49,992 nucleotides of DNA from Myxococcales bacterium (GTDB lineage Bacteria; Myxococcota_A; UBA9042; GCA-2863065). The notes under the pieces are model-generated. The model saw nothing but the letters and a program-made list of their open reading frames with translations. It was not told the origin of the DNA and did no database searches. The position numbers and the translations under genes were made by a program. The DNA is taken from positions 1-49,992 of the forward strand of contig JADMJS010000060.1 in assembly GCA_018780435.1 (NCBI GenBank), given 5' to 3'. This document shows, piece after piece, positions 26,230-35,052 of the stretch; position 1 is the first letter of the stretch, and each line of letters begins with the position of its first letter.

Positions 26230-27369
26230 TTAGCGCTTCTGCTCTTTCTCGAGCTCGGCCTTGAGAGCGTCGAACTTCTTGTTCATGTCGCCGACGTACT
26301 CCTTCAGCCGCTCGGTCTTCATGTGGATGACCGACTCGACGTTGATGATGTCGTACTTCGACTCGAGGATTTCTTCCGCCATCTCGTTCAGACGCGGCTG
26401 CGCTTCACGGATCTCCTCCGGATCGTCGAAGTCGCCGAGCAGGTCTTCCATCTCGGCGCCGAGGCTGTCGATCTTGCCCTTGGCGTCCATGAAGCTGTCG
26501 TTGAACACCTTCTCGATGTCCTCGACGCGCTTCTCGACTTCCCGCGCGGCCGAGTAGACCTCGCCGAGCTTCAGGCCGAGCGCTTTGGCTTCCTTGTCCT
26601 TGAAGAGCTTGATCCCGGACGCGAGGTAGGTCTGCCACACCTCGTACCGGTAGAGCGGTGCGAGGTCGATGGGCACGAACTTGGTGTCCGGCTTCTTGCC
26701 GACCTCCTCAAGGAAGGCCGTGCATTCGGCGAGCTCCTTCTCGCCGCCGGTGGCGACGGCCGGGGCCGCAGCCGGGTCAGCGGCCGGCGCGGCCGCAGGG
26801 GCGGCGGCGGGCTGAGCCGCAGCCGGATCGACGACCGGTGCCGCTGCGGGAGCGGGCGCGGCGGCCGGGTCGGCGGGAGCTGCGGCCGGTGCGGCGGGGT
26901 CCGCCGGTGCGGCCGCAGGCGGCGCCTCGGCCTCCTCGCCGTCCCCTTCTTCGGCACCGTCCGCGGGCTGCGGTGGCGCTTCCTGCTGCGGGCCGCTCGG
27001 CTTGTTGGCCGCGCCGCCGAGCGCCTGATCGATCATGAGGTCGAGGCACCCGAGCACCTTCACCGCGTCGCTTGCCGACGTGGTGAACTCGGTGAAACGC
27101 GACTGCAGCGGGCCGAGGACCTTCTCCGACTCGATGTCGGTGATCGGCCCGAGATCATCTTCGATCGCCTTGGCCTTGGCGCGGTTGGTGTCGATCTCGG
27201 CTACGAAGTTGCCGAGGAGCTCCTTGTAGTCCTCCTTCTCTTTCCGATCATCGACCCACTTTTGCATCCACAGCGCGGCGAAGAGCCCGAGCGGGACCAG
27301 GATCACGTCGATGGACTTGTCGACCGACAGTTCCTTCCAATTGATGTCGCTACCACCCTCGTCAGCCAT
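26230..27369 (-). CDS. Single-pass membrane protein with Ala/Pro linker and coiled coils
   Basis: 379 aa, function not recognised. One transmembrane helix lies near the N-terminus (about 20-37, DVILVPLGLFAALWMQKW), followed by a charged helix (DDRKEKEDYKELLGNFVAEIDTNRAKAK). This start resembles small inner-membrane families such as DUF6090, but weakly. Residues about 128-215 are a low-complexity Ala/Pro/Asp linker. The C-terminal 165 residues are heavily charged and probably coiled coil. The ATG is preceded by GAGGAGAG. It is the last gene of the minus-strand cluster that begins with the sulfatase-like gene; 138 bp separate it from the PEGA gene. Confidence 0.7.
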   Translation of the reverse strand: MADEGGSDINWKELSVDKSIDVILVPLGLFAALWMQKWVDDRKEKEDYKELLGNFVAEIDTNRAKAKAIEDDLGPITDIESEKVLGPLQSRFTEFTTSASDAVKVLGCLDLMIDQALGGAANKPSGPQQEAPPQPADGAEEGDGEEAEAPPAAAPADPAAPAAAPADPAAAPAPAAAPVVDPAAAQPAAAPAAAPAADPAAAPAVATGGEKELAECTAFLEEVGKKPDTKFVPIDLAPLYRYEVWQTYLASGIKLFKDKEAKALGLKLGEVYSAAREVEKRVEDIEKVFNDSFMDAKGKIDSLGAEMEDLLGDFDDPEEIREAQPRLNEMAEEILESKYDIINVESVIHMKTERLKEYVGDMNKKFDALKAELEKEQKR

Positions 27370-27507
27370 GATCTCTCCTCCTCTTGCTCCGCCCTCGGGG
27401 AGCGTCCAGCTTGGTCGGCGCCACAGCACGCCGTGTCCCGTCGCCGGGCGCGACATCGTGCATCAGCCCCTAACTCAAGACAAAATCATTCGGTCCCGTC
27501 GCCCCGC

Positions 27508-28653
27508 TCACGGCGCAGGCGCTCCCTCCCCGGTCGGCACGGCTGCCGGTTCCAGAGCCGGCTTCAACGCGGGACTCGGCGCCATCCATCCCGTGACGAG
27601 CGATTCGATCGCAGAGAGCACGCCGGCGTCGAGCGGTATCTCGACGGCGATACCGACGATGGTGCCATCCGGCCGTCGCTGCACGCCCGAGAGGATGAAT
27701 CGTTTCGGGGACTTCTTCTTGGCCGGCGCGATCCCGACTCGGATCACGACGACGTTCCGCGAGCCGTAGAGTCGGTCTAGCGTCGCGAGTGCCTCCGGCT
27801 GCGCCGGTCCTAGTAGCGGCTTCTTCGGATCGGTGAGCTGCCGGGCCAGGAGCTCGGCGTTCGCCGCCCCTGGGAGCGGCGGGAGCTTCACCAGCCGGCG
27901 CTCGGTGACCCCGGCGCGCACGTCGACGAGGAGCCCCTGCGCCTCCGAGCCGTCACGTCGCACTCGGACGAGATGAGTCCCCACGGGTAGCTCGAGCTCG
28001 AGCGGCGAGAGGCCCTGGACCCCGCCGTCACCCACGATCACCTCCGCGAGCGGGGGCTCCGTCACGATCAGGATCTTGCCGGTGGTCCGTTCCGCAGCGA
28101 CCTCCGAGAGAAGCGGCTTCAGAGGTTGCATCCCGAAGAGCTCTTGGTCCGTGAAGGGCGAGAGCGTGTAGGCGGAGCGCATGTACTCGAGGGCGAGCCG
28201 GCTGTCCCCGGACAAGATCCGCGTCAGCCCGAGGACGCGGTAGACCTCGGAGAAGAGGGCCGCGGGGGCCGACGCGGCGGCGCTCTTGAGCAGGAGGAGG
28301 ACGTCGCCATAACGCGCCTCGTGTGCGTCGCGTTGCGCGAACCCCGCGTCCGTCGCGAGCGCTCGTCGCGCAGCCTCGAGCGCCGTCCTGGCCTCCGAGA
28401 GCTCAGTCAGTCGCGCTGGCACCATAAATCGCGCCCGCCCGGTTCCAGCTCGGGTGAGCGCGGCTTCGAGGAGCCCCGCGAACTGCGAGACCACGGCTGC
28501 ATGCTTCGGGTCCGGTTTCCGCGACTCCGGGGTCGCGATGACGATGGCCATGAGCTCCTGGGTGAGCTGAGGGACTTCGGCGTGCACCGACGACGCCGAG
28601 AGGCCAACTACGGATAAAAGACAGGCGAAGATCTTGTTACAAGACACCAGCAT
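27508..28653 (-). CDS. Exported PEGA-domain protein
   Basis: 381 aa. A signal peptide (about 1-24, ending VHAEV) precedes an all-helical region of about 150 residues. A PEGA domain follows at about 185-255 (GKILIVTEPPLAEVIV, then LSPLELELPVGTHLVRVRRDG). The last 130 residues are unassigned and end in a Pro/Ala-rich tail. PEGA domains are beta-sandwiches of surface or periplasmic proteins. I chose ATG 28653-28651 because GGTGGAG lies at ideal spacing; an ATG five codons upstream has no ribosome site. Translation starts 1 bp after the end of the preceding gene. Role unknown. Confidence 0.75.
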   Translation of the reverse strand: MLVSCNKIFACLLSVVGLSASSVHAEVPQLTQELMAIVIATPESRKPDPKHAAVVSQFAGLLEAALTRAGTGRARFMVPARLTELSEARTALEAARRALATDAGFAQRDAHEARYGDVLLLLKSAAASAPAALFSEVYRVLGLTRILSGDSRLALEYMRSAYTLSPFTDQELFGMQPLKPLLSEVAAERTTGKILIVTEPPLAEVIVGDGGVQGLSPLELELPVGTHLVRVRRDGSEAQGLLVDVRAGVTERRLVKLPPLPGAANAELLARQLTDPKKPLLGPAQPEALATLDRLYGSRNVVVIRVGIAPAKKKSPKRFILSGVQRRPDGTIVGIAVEIPLDAGVLSAIESLVTGWMAPSPALKPALEPAAVPTGEGAPAP

Positions 28654-28654
28654 A

Positions 28655-29404
28655 TTAGCTCCACCCATTCATCATCCCATAGTGACTGATCGCGAAATCC
28701 CAGCGGAGAGGGTCGCCCGGTGCCAACGCCCGAAAGTGGCTCGTCACCTCGTCGGCCATGATCCAGTTCACCGTCGCGCGACGCGTGAGCCCGTAACGGC
28801 GTGCAAACGCGATGACGTGAACATCGAGCGGCACGATGAGGTCAGCCGGAGACACGCGAGTCCAGAGCCCGAGATCGTAGCCGTCACGCCTCACCATCCA
28901 GCGCAGGAAGAGGCAGAGGCGCTTGCACGCGCTACCGTCCGCCGGGTCTGCCGAAAGGCTCACGATCCCACGCGTCGGCGGCAAGCCTTCCCGGACGAGC
29001 GCCGAGAGCCGGGAGAGCCCCGCAGCCACGCCCCGCCCGGGGACGTAGCCGTCGAGGAACGCGCCTTCGAGCGAGCCGTACCGGACCTGAAGCGACGAGA
29101 GCCGGTCCAGCAGGTGCTGCATATCGGGGCCGCGAACCCAGCGGTGCACCGTAAAGGGCAGGGCGTCGCCGGAGCGCCAGCAGTCGAGCACGCGGGTGAC
29201 GCTGCGGCCGATCGCCACGACGTTACCCATCGCGAGACCCGCCGCGACGTAGGCCCCGAGTTCGCGTTCCCGCGAGTCCCCGCTCGGACACGCGGCGAGC
29301 ACGAGCCCGAGGGGGTCGACGGCGAGACGATCGGCGTTCTCGGCCTCGCCGCGCAACGCATCGAGCAGTTGGGTCGTGAGCGCGGGGTGGGCACTAAGGG
29401 GCAT
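28655..29404 (-). CDS. DUF2400 / TIGR02757 family protein
   Basis: 249 aa. It matches what I remember of the TIGR02757 (DUF2400) family along its length: DPLGLVLAACPSGDSRERELGAYVAAGLAMGN, the GSLEGAFL segment, and the highly conserved SACKRLCLFLRWMVRRDGYDLGLW with PLDVHVIAFARRYGLT. The function of this family is not established. I chose the ATG at 29404-29402, overlapping rarA by 11 bp; starting ten residues earlier is possible. Its position directly after rarA hints at a role in DNA transactions, which is inference. Confidence 0.85.
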   Translation of the reverse strand: MPLSAHPALTTQLLDALRGEAENADRLAVDPLGLVLAACPSGDSRERELGAYVAAGLAMGNVVAIGRSVTRVLDCWRSGDALPFTVHRWVRGPDMQHLLDRLSSLQVRYGSLEGAFLDGYVPGRGVAAGLSRLSALVREGLPPTRGIVSLSADPADGSACKRLCLFLRWMVRRDGYDLGLWTRVSPADLIVPLDVHVIAFARRYGLTRRATVNWIMADEVTSHFRALAPGDPLRWDFAISHYGMMNGWS

Positions 29405-30692
29405 CGGGCTTGCCTTCGCGCTTTCGAACGCCATCGAGCCAGACTTTCACCCGACCTTCATTGCCGTTCGAGGTCGGCTCGTAGAAGTGGGTCCCCACGA
29501 GCGCGTCCGGCAGGTACTGCTGCGCTACGAAGCCGCCGTAGTCGTGTGGGTAGCGATAACCTTGCCCATAACCGAGCTCCGCCATGAGCCCCGTCGCAGC
29601 GTTACGCAGATGCAATGGCACTTCGAGCGCGCCGGTGCGCTGCACAGCCTCCTGGGCGCGGTTCATCCCAGCGTAAGAGGCGTTCGACTTCGGGCAGGTC
29701 GCCAGGAAGGTCGCGGCTTGGGCCAGAAGCAGCCGCCCCTCGGGCATACCGACCAGCTCGAACCCTTGTGACGCTGCCACGGCGACTTGGAGTGCTCTCG
29801 GATCGGCGTTGCCGACGTCCTCCGAAGCGAAGATGACCATGCGACGGAAGAGGAAACGTGGGCTGTCGCCTCCTTCGAGGAGCCGCGCCAGATAGTAGAG
29901 CGCCGCGTCCGGATCGGAGCCGCGCAGCGACTTGATGAAGGCGCTGACGATGTCGTAGTGGCTGTCGCCGGCTCGGTCGTGCCGAATGGCGCCCGCCGGC
30001 TGCACGCTGAGGACCAGCTCGTCCGTGATCTCGCCATCTGCGACCGACGCCGCGGCTTCGAGGAAGGTGAGGGCCCGACGCGCGTCGCCATCGGCGAAGG
30101 ACGCCAGTCGGTCGAGCGCCTCGTTCGTCGCCGTGACCGCGCCCCCGAGCCCGCGTGGCGCCGGCTCGTCCATGGCGTGCCGAAGGATGCGCCGGATGTC
30201 CTCCGCTTCCAGGCGACGCAGCTTGACCACCCGCATCCGAGACAGCAGCGCCGCGTTGAGCTCGAAGCTCGGGTTCTCCGTCGTGGCGCCGATGAGGATG
30301 AGTGTCCCGTCCTCGACGTGCGGCAAGAACGCATCTTGCTGCGACTTGTTGAAGCGATGGATCTCGTCGACGAAGAGGACCGTTCGCGTCCCGAGGGCAC
30401 GTCGGTGTCGTGCTTCCGCGACGATCTCGCGGATCTCCTTCACGCCGCCGAGGACGGCCGAGAAAGAAACGAAGGTGTGGCGGCAGAGACCCGCGACGAG
30501 CGTCGCGATCGTCGTCTTGCCGGTGCCGGGCGGTCCCCAGAGGATGAACGACGGGAGGGCCCCGCGTTCGATGGCGCGACGGAGGAAGCTCCTCGGCCCG
30601 AACGCGGTCTCCTGACCGACGAGCTCGTCGAGCTGTCGCGGACGCATGCGGTCCGCGAGCGGCCCAGAACCCGCGTAGAGGCTCGCCGTCAT
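29394..30692 (-). CDS. rarA: Replication-associated recombination protein A (MgsA/RarA AAA+ ATPase)
   Basis: AAA+ ATPase acting at stalled replication forks, related to clamp-loader subunits and interacting with SSB in other bacteria. The 432-aa protein has Walker A GPPGTGKT (53-60), Walker B VLFVDEIHRF (Asp-Glu 109-110), sensor GATTENPSFELN, the ALLSRMRV segment, and the family C-terminus with HYDIVSAFIKSLRGSDPDAALYYLARLLEGG and YPHDYGGFVAQQYLPD. The ATG overlaps the upstream gene's stop as ATGA, so translation is probably coupled. The downstream gene overlaps by 11 bp. Confidence 0.94.
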   Translation of the reverse strand: MTASLYAGSGPLADRMRPRQLDELVGQETAFGPRSFLRRAIERGALPSFILWGPPGTGKTTIATLVAGLCRHTFVSFSAVLGGVKEIREIVAEARHRRALGTRTVLFVDEIHRFNKSQQDAFLPHVEDGTLILIGATTENPSFELNAALLSRMRVVKLRRLEAEDIRRILRHAMDEPAPRGLGGAVTATNEALDRLASFADGDARRALTFLEAAASVADGEITDELVLSVQPAGAIRHDRAGDSHYDIVSAFIKSLRGSDPDAALYYLARLLEGGDSPRFLFRRMVIFASEDVGNADPRALQVAVAASQGFELVGMPEGRLLLAQAATFLATCPKSNASYAGMNRAQEAVQRTGALEVPLHLRNAATGLMAELGYGQGYRYPHDYGGFVAQQYLPDALVGTHFYEPTSNGNEGRVKVWLDGVRKREGKPDAP

Positions 30693-32755
30693 TCCGAGAT
30701 GGGCTTCAGCGGGTCAGGGATCTTGTCTCCTTGCCGGTCCTTCTCGGCCACGACCTGCTTGTAGCGAGCGAGCATCTCCGTGCGCCACGCGGCGTAGCGG
30801 TCCCGCATCCGCTTGCGGAGGGCAGGGTCGCGGCTGGCGAGGTTCTGGAGCTCGAAGGGGTCCCTCTCGACGTCGTAGATCTCATGCGGCCCGTCGCGTC
30901 CACGCTGCCAGAGGTCCTGGTTGTTGATCCGGAGACGCTCGTCCTTCTCGTGGTAGATGTACTTGTAGCCCCCCGCTCGGATCCCGGCGCTCCAACGCCC
31001 TTCGAAGTAGACGAGCCGGTCATCGGGCGCCGTCATACCGCGAAGCAACGGGGCGAACGACCGTCCCATGAAGCGGTCACTGACTGGGATCCCCAGTAGA
31101 TCCAGGAAGGTAGGGCCGAGGTCCATGAGAGAGACCTGGTTCTTCACCGCTCTCTTCTCGAGGACGAGGCCCGGCGCGCGCACCGCCATCGGGATGTGAA
31201 CCTCCTCGTCGAAGAAGGTCTTGCCGTGCATGCGTGCGATGCGGGTGTTGACGTTGTCCGAGTAGCCGTCGTGCCGCGGATCCATCGCCTCGCCGTGGTC
31301 AGCGGTCACGGCCAGGATCGACTTGTCGGTGAGGCCCAGCTTCTGGACGTGTGCCATGAGCCGCCCGAAGTGTTCGTCGGCATAGAGCATCTTGCCGAGG
31401 TAGCCGTGTGCGAAGAACTTGAGGTCCTTCGCCACGCCCTTGGCGTAGAGCTTGTCCGTGTAGCCGCGGGGCGGCGAGTACGGGAAGTGCGGTCCGTCGT
31501 ACCAGACGAGCAGGAAGAACTTCTCGTCCTTGTGGTCGTCGAGCCAACCCATGACCGCGTCCGTCGACCGCGCCGTGTTCTCGGGCGGGCCGTTGAACTC
31601 GCCGACGAAGTCGAAGCCCATGTCGAGGGACAAGTACATGCTCCCATTGAGGAAGCTGTTGTAGCCGAGCATCCCGACGACGTAGCCGCGTTTGCGGAGC
31701 TCGGCCGCCATGGTCGTGATCCGGCTGCGATAGAAGCGCTCACGAGTCCTGTCGTCGAACTCCCAGCGCTCCTGCCACCAGCCCGCGACAGCCGGCGGGA
31801 GGCTCGTCGAGAAGACGTAGCTGCCCGTGCGGGTCTGATTACCGGGCGAGAACGCGCGGGTCATCACCGTCGAGCGCTCGAAGAAGCGGTCGAGCTCCGG
31901 AGTGATCGACGGGATGATCTTCCGCTCCTCACGGACCGGCGGCACGAGGTCCGCGCGCATCGAGTCGAACACCGTCATGATGATGCTGCGGTTCATCTCA
32001 TCGCCCATGCGGCGCTTCACGTCGCTGCGGACGGCTTTGTTCTTCGCGTCGAGGCGCGTGACGACACGGGGCATCGAGAAGAGGCCGAGCCCCTGCACCT
32101 TGCCGCGTTTCTCGAAGCGCCCTTCGCCCAGGCCCGTGTCGTCGACCTCGAAGCGCAGCTTGACCTTCTTGCCGCCGAGGGCCGCGAGGGAGAAGCGACG
32201 CTCTTCCCAGCGATTGCCATAGACCGACTTCGCTTTGGCGACTTCGTCGAAGACGACCGTCTCCCGCCCGCCCTCGCTGGCGACGACGCGCAGTCGCGCG
32301 CTCCCTCGGCCCATGGACACGTACTCGGTCGCCATCCGCAGTTCGGAGCCCGGCAGAACGTCGACGTCCCACTCGATTCGGCCCACGAGCGGCACCGCCA
32401 AACAATCACGGAGATCTTGGAGGACCTGCTTCGGGTCGGTCTTTCGCACGCGGAGCCGCATGAAGCGGTTCTCCCCTTCGCCTCCCCACGGGTGCTGAAC
32501 CGTAATGGGATTCTTCCTGGCCGCGTCGACCTTGTCGTAGAGCGGCGCACGGGCCGGGAGGTGCGGCGACGTGGCTCTGCCGGCCGCGAGGCTGTCGAGA
32601 AAGTGGAACGTGGTGACCCACTGCGACCCGATGCGCGCGGCCTCCGACTCGACGTCGCGAAGGGCTGGGCTCTCGGCGTGCGCGGGGGCGCCCGAGACCG
32701 CCCAGAGGGCCGTGACGACGACGACAAGGGGGCGTAAAGCATGGACGGACTGCAT
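30689..32755 (-). CDS. Exported sulfatase/alkaline-phosphatase superfamily protein with atypical nucleophile region
   Basis: 688 aa. A signal peptide (1-27, ending APAHA) precedes a 220-residue beta-rich N-terminal domain. The sulfatase-fold domain runs from about 255. Metal-binding motifs are present: FDSMRAD (about 263-269) and TADHGEAMDPRHDG (about 483). The position of the formylglycine Cys/Ser reads AFSPGNQTRTGSYVF (about 298-312), not C/S-x-P-x-R, so either a Ser or a Thr may be the nucleophile. Substrate unknown; a phosphotransferase or sulfatase are both possible. It is the first gene of the minus-strand cluster with rarA. TATGAC lies 8 nt before the ATG, with no Shine-Dalgarno. Confidence 0.75.
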   Translation of the reverse strand: MQSVHALRPLVVVVTALWAVSGAPAHAESPALRDVESEAARIGSQWVTTFHFLDSLAAGRATSPHLPARAPLYDKVDAARKNPITVQHPWGGEGENRFMRLRVRKTDPKQVLQDLRDCLAVPLVGRIEWDVDVLPGSELRMATEYVSMGRGSARLRVVASEGGRETVVFDEVAKAKSVYGNRWEERRFSLAALGGKKVKLRFEVDDTGLGEGRFEKRGKVQGLGLFSMPRVVTRLDAKNKAVRSDVKRRMGDEMNRSIIMTVFDSMRADLVPPVREERKIIPSITPELDRFFERSTVMTRAFSPGNQTRTGSYVFSTSLPPAVAGWWQERWEFDDRTRERFYRSRITTMAAELRKRGYVVGMLGYNSFLNGSMYLSLDMGFDFVGEFNGPPENTARSTDAVMGWLDDHKDEKFFLLVWYDGPHFPYSPPRGYTDKLYAKGVAKDLKFFAHGYLGKMLYADEHFGRLMAHVQKLGLTDKSILAVTADHGEAMDPRHDGYSDNVNTRIARMHGKTFFDEEVHIPMAVRAPGLVLEKRAVKNQVSLMDLGPTFLDLLGIPVSDRFMGRSFAPLLRGMTAPDDRLVYFEGRWSAGIRAGGYKYIYHEKDERLRINNQDLWQRGRDGPHEIYDVERDPFELQNLASRDPALRKRMRDRYAAWRTEMLARYKQVVAEKDRQGDKIPDPLKPISE

Positions 32756-32831
32756 GGCCGCCGGTCATACCAGAAAACCTTGCGCACGCCAGGAGCTTCA
32801 CGCGCCGACTCCTGAGTTATGATGCGACGCG
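32756..32831. promoter_or_regulatory. Divergent promoter region with two -10-like boxes close to the start codons
   Basis: This 76-bp gap serves the sulfatase-like gene (minus) and the response regulator gene (plus). On the plus strand TATGAT (32818-32823) ends 8 nt before the ATG, with TTCACG about 15 bp upstream. On the minus strand TATGAC ends 8 nt before its ATG. Neither gene has a Shine-Dalgarno. Both transcripts may be leaderless. Confidence 0.4.
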
Positions 32832-33659
32832 ATGCCTACCTCCACGAAGACCCCTGGCCCTCACTCATCCTCGTCTCGTCACCGTGAGCACTCCTCACCG
32901 GGCGGGCCCCATTCGGCTGCGTCGAGCGCGACCACACCGTCCATCGGGAGTGGCCACTCGCGCATCCTCATGGTCGACGACGACCGGGAGCTCTGCGAGC
33001 TGGTCCGCGAGTATCTGAAGCCGGATGGCCTCCACGTCGAGCTCGAACACGACGGGGACGTCGGCCTCTTCAGAGCCCAGTCTGGCGCGTTCGAGCTCGT
33101 CATCCTCGACGTCATGTTGCCCAACCGAAACGGGCTTGATGTCCTGTCTCACCTCCGACGCGTCTCGGTGGTGCCGGTCATCATGTTGACGGCCCGGGGC
33201 GATGAGGACGACCGCATCAAAGGCCTCGAGCTCGGTGCGGATGACTACCTCCCGAAGCCCTTCAACCCGAGAGAGCTCCTCGCGCGCGTGCGCTCCGTGC
33301 TCCGTCGTCAGGAACAACGCGTCGGAGAGGCTGGCGTAGCACCCCTGACGGTCGCGCTCGGCGACCTCACGGTGTGCGCGAGCGCCATGCGGGCCACGCG
33401 GGACGGGGAGCCGCTGACCCTGACGGCGGCGGAAGTCGGCCTGCTCGAGGTCCTCCTCCAGACGGCGGGCCGGCCCGTGACGCGCGATGAGCTCGCCGAA
33501 CGCGTTCTGGGTCGTCCACTGGCGGCGATGGACCGCAGCATCGACGTCCATATGTCCAACCTTCGCCGGAAGTTGGGTCCTCATCCAGGCGGGTCGGAGC
33601 GCATTCGCGCCATCCGAGGTGTCGGGTATCTCTACACGGCGCTCGGTGAGCCCACATGA
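32832..33659 (+). CDS. OmpR/CpxR-family response regulator
   Basis: 275 aa. After a Ser/His/Pro-rich N-terminal extension of about 42 residues comes a receiver domain (RILMVDDDRELCELV) with phospho-acceptor Asp in VILDVMLPN (D93), MLTAR and the KPF switch Lys. A winged-helix DNA-binding domain of the OmpR type follows (LTAAEVGLLEVLLQTAGRPVTRDEL, SIDVHMSNLRRKLG, IRGVGYLY). The extension has no in-frame alternative start before the first beta strand. It overlaps the kinase gene by 4 bp (ATGA). Closest in layout to CpxR. Targets unknown. Confidence 0.92.
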   Translation: MPTSTKTPGPHSSSSRHREHSSPGGPHSAASSATTPSIGSGHSRILMVDDDRELCELVREYLKPDGLHVELEHDGDVGLFRAQSGAFELVILDVMLPNRNGLDVLSHLRRVSVVPVIMLTARGDEDDRIKGLELGADDYLPKPFNPRELLARVRSVLRRQEQRVGEAGVAPLTVALGDLTVCASAMRATRDGEPLTLTAAEVGLLEVLLQTAGRPVTRDELAERVLGRPLAAMDRSIDVHMSNLRRKLGPHPGGSERIRAIRGVGYLYTALGEPT

Positions 33660-35035
33660 ACCGCCTGTTTCCGCGGCTGTTCTTCTTAATTTGGCCGGCG
33701 ATGGTGGTCGTCGCCGGCGGATTCCTGCTCATCTCGACCATCTCGGTCCCTGAGGAGCGGGTCGAGCGTCGAAACCGAAAGGTCACCGCCTTCGTTGAGC
33801 ACCACGGGGAGCGGGCCGCGATTCTGCACCAGAAAGGCGACCAAGCTGGCACCGCCGCGATCCTCCGGTCGTACAACGAAATTGAGCCCGATGGCGGGCT
33901 CGCGCTCTTTCGAGACGGGGTCCTCGTCGCGACGGACCCAGACTCGCCCCCGGTCCCGACCCAGAGCCAAGAGCTCGTGAAGTCGGTCTCGCGGCCAGGG
34001 CGCATCCTGAACGACGACTCGGGCGACGTATACGTGGTCCCCCTGTCTGCGGCAGGTTACGTGGCGGTCGCGACCCACCCCACGTGGACCTTTTGGACGC
34101 GGCCACCGCCCGCCGCCACCCTACTCGCGCAGATGCTCATGGTGCTCGGTGTGTCGGCGGTCGTGTGCCTCGTGCTCGTGCGCCGTCTCTCCCGCCCCAT
34201 CCAGTCCTTGCGTGAGGCGGCGACGCGTATTGCCGGCGGCGACCTCGCGCGGCGCGTCGGGAACGAGCTCGTCGACGAGCCGTCAGAGGTCTCCACCCTC
34301 GCGCGCGACTTTGATCGCATGGCCGGACGGCTCGGCGCGCTCCTGAGCGCTCAGCAACGGCTCGTCCGCGACGTCTCGCACGAGCTACGGTCGCCGCTCT
34401 CGCGACTCCGGGTGGCCATCGAGCTCGGCCGCCGCAACCCCTCGGACCCGGTGGCCGTGGCAACGACGCTCGATCGCATCACTCGCGACGTGGAGCGTCT
34501 CGATGTGCTGGTGAGCGAAGTGCTCGATCTCGCGCGCCTCCAAGCCAGGCTCGGGTCGGACAACAGCGCGTCGGTGAGTGTGCCCCTGCACGAGCTCGTG
34601 AACGCCGTCGTCGGCGACGCCGACTTCGAAGCCGAAGCGCAGGGGCGCTCGGTTCGCGCCGAGAGGCTCGATCCCTTCCACCTCTCTGGCCGGGCCGAAG
34701 AGCTGCGTCGAGCCGTCGAGAACGTGGTCCGAAATGCGATTCGTTTCACACCGGAGGGGACTGCCGTGGTCGTGAAGCTCGAGGCTGACATCAGCGGCGC
34801 CGTCCTGACGGTGACCGACCAGGGCGCGGGTGTCCCAGAGGACGCGCTCACGTGCCTCTTCGAGCCCTTCTTCCGCGTCGAGCCCGACCGCGAACGCTCC
34901 AAAGGCGGACTCGGTCTCGGCCTCGCCATCGCGGAGCGCGCCGTTCACCTGCACGGGGGAACCGTCAGCGCACGAAATGTGCCGGGCGCGGGACTCGAGG
35001 TCCGCATGAGCTTCCCGGCCAAGCCGACTGGGTGA
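33656..35035 (+). CDS. CpxA-like sensor histidine kinase
   Basis: 459 aa, partner of the regulator just upstream. Transmembrane helix at about 6-28, a periplasmic sensor domain of about 120 residues, a second helix at about 155-175, then a HAMP domain (RRLSRPIQSLREAATRIAGGDL). The dimerisation/phospho-acceptor helix carries RDVSHELRSPLSRL (H242). ATPase boxes are complete: NVVRNAIRF, DQGAGVP, FFRVE, KGGLGLGLAIA. The downstream giant lipoprotein gene is convergent, only 17 bp away. The periplasmic signal is unknown. Confidence 0.93.
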   Translation: MNRLFPRLFFLIWPAMVVVAGGFLLISTISVPEERVERRNRKVTAFVEHHGERAAILHQKGDQAGTAAILRSYNEIEPDGGLALFRDGVLVATDPDSPPVPTQSQELVKSVSRPGRILNDDSGDVYVVPLSAAGYVAVATHPTWTFWTRPPPAATLLAQMLMVLGVSAVVCLVLVRRLSRPIQSLREAATRIAGGDLARRVGNELVDEPSEVSTLARDFDRMAGRLGALLSAQQRLVRDVSHELRSPLSRLRVAIELGRRNPSDPVAVATTLDRITRDVERLDVLVSEVLDLARLQARLGSDNSASVSVPLHELVNAVVGDADFEAEAQGRSVRAERLDPFHLSGRAEELRRAVENVVRNAIRFTPEGTAVVVKLEADISGAVLTVTDQGAGVPEDALTCLFEPFFRVEPDRERSKGGLGLGLAIAERAVHLHGGTVSARNVPGAGLEVRMSFPAKPTG

Positions 35036-35052
35036 CCGTCGTCGGCGGCTGA

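Noticed and set aside
26059..27780. Plus-strand frame of 573 codons over the convergent gap and coiled-coil gene
   Set aside because: It overlaps two supported genes and its Arg/Gly/Leu-rich middle is the antisense of the Ala/Pro linker.
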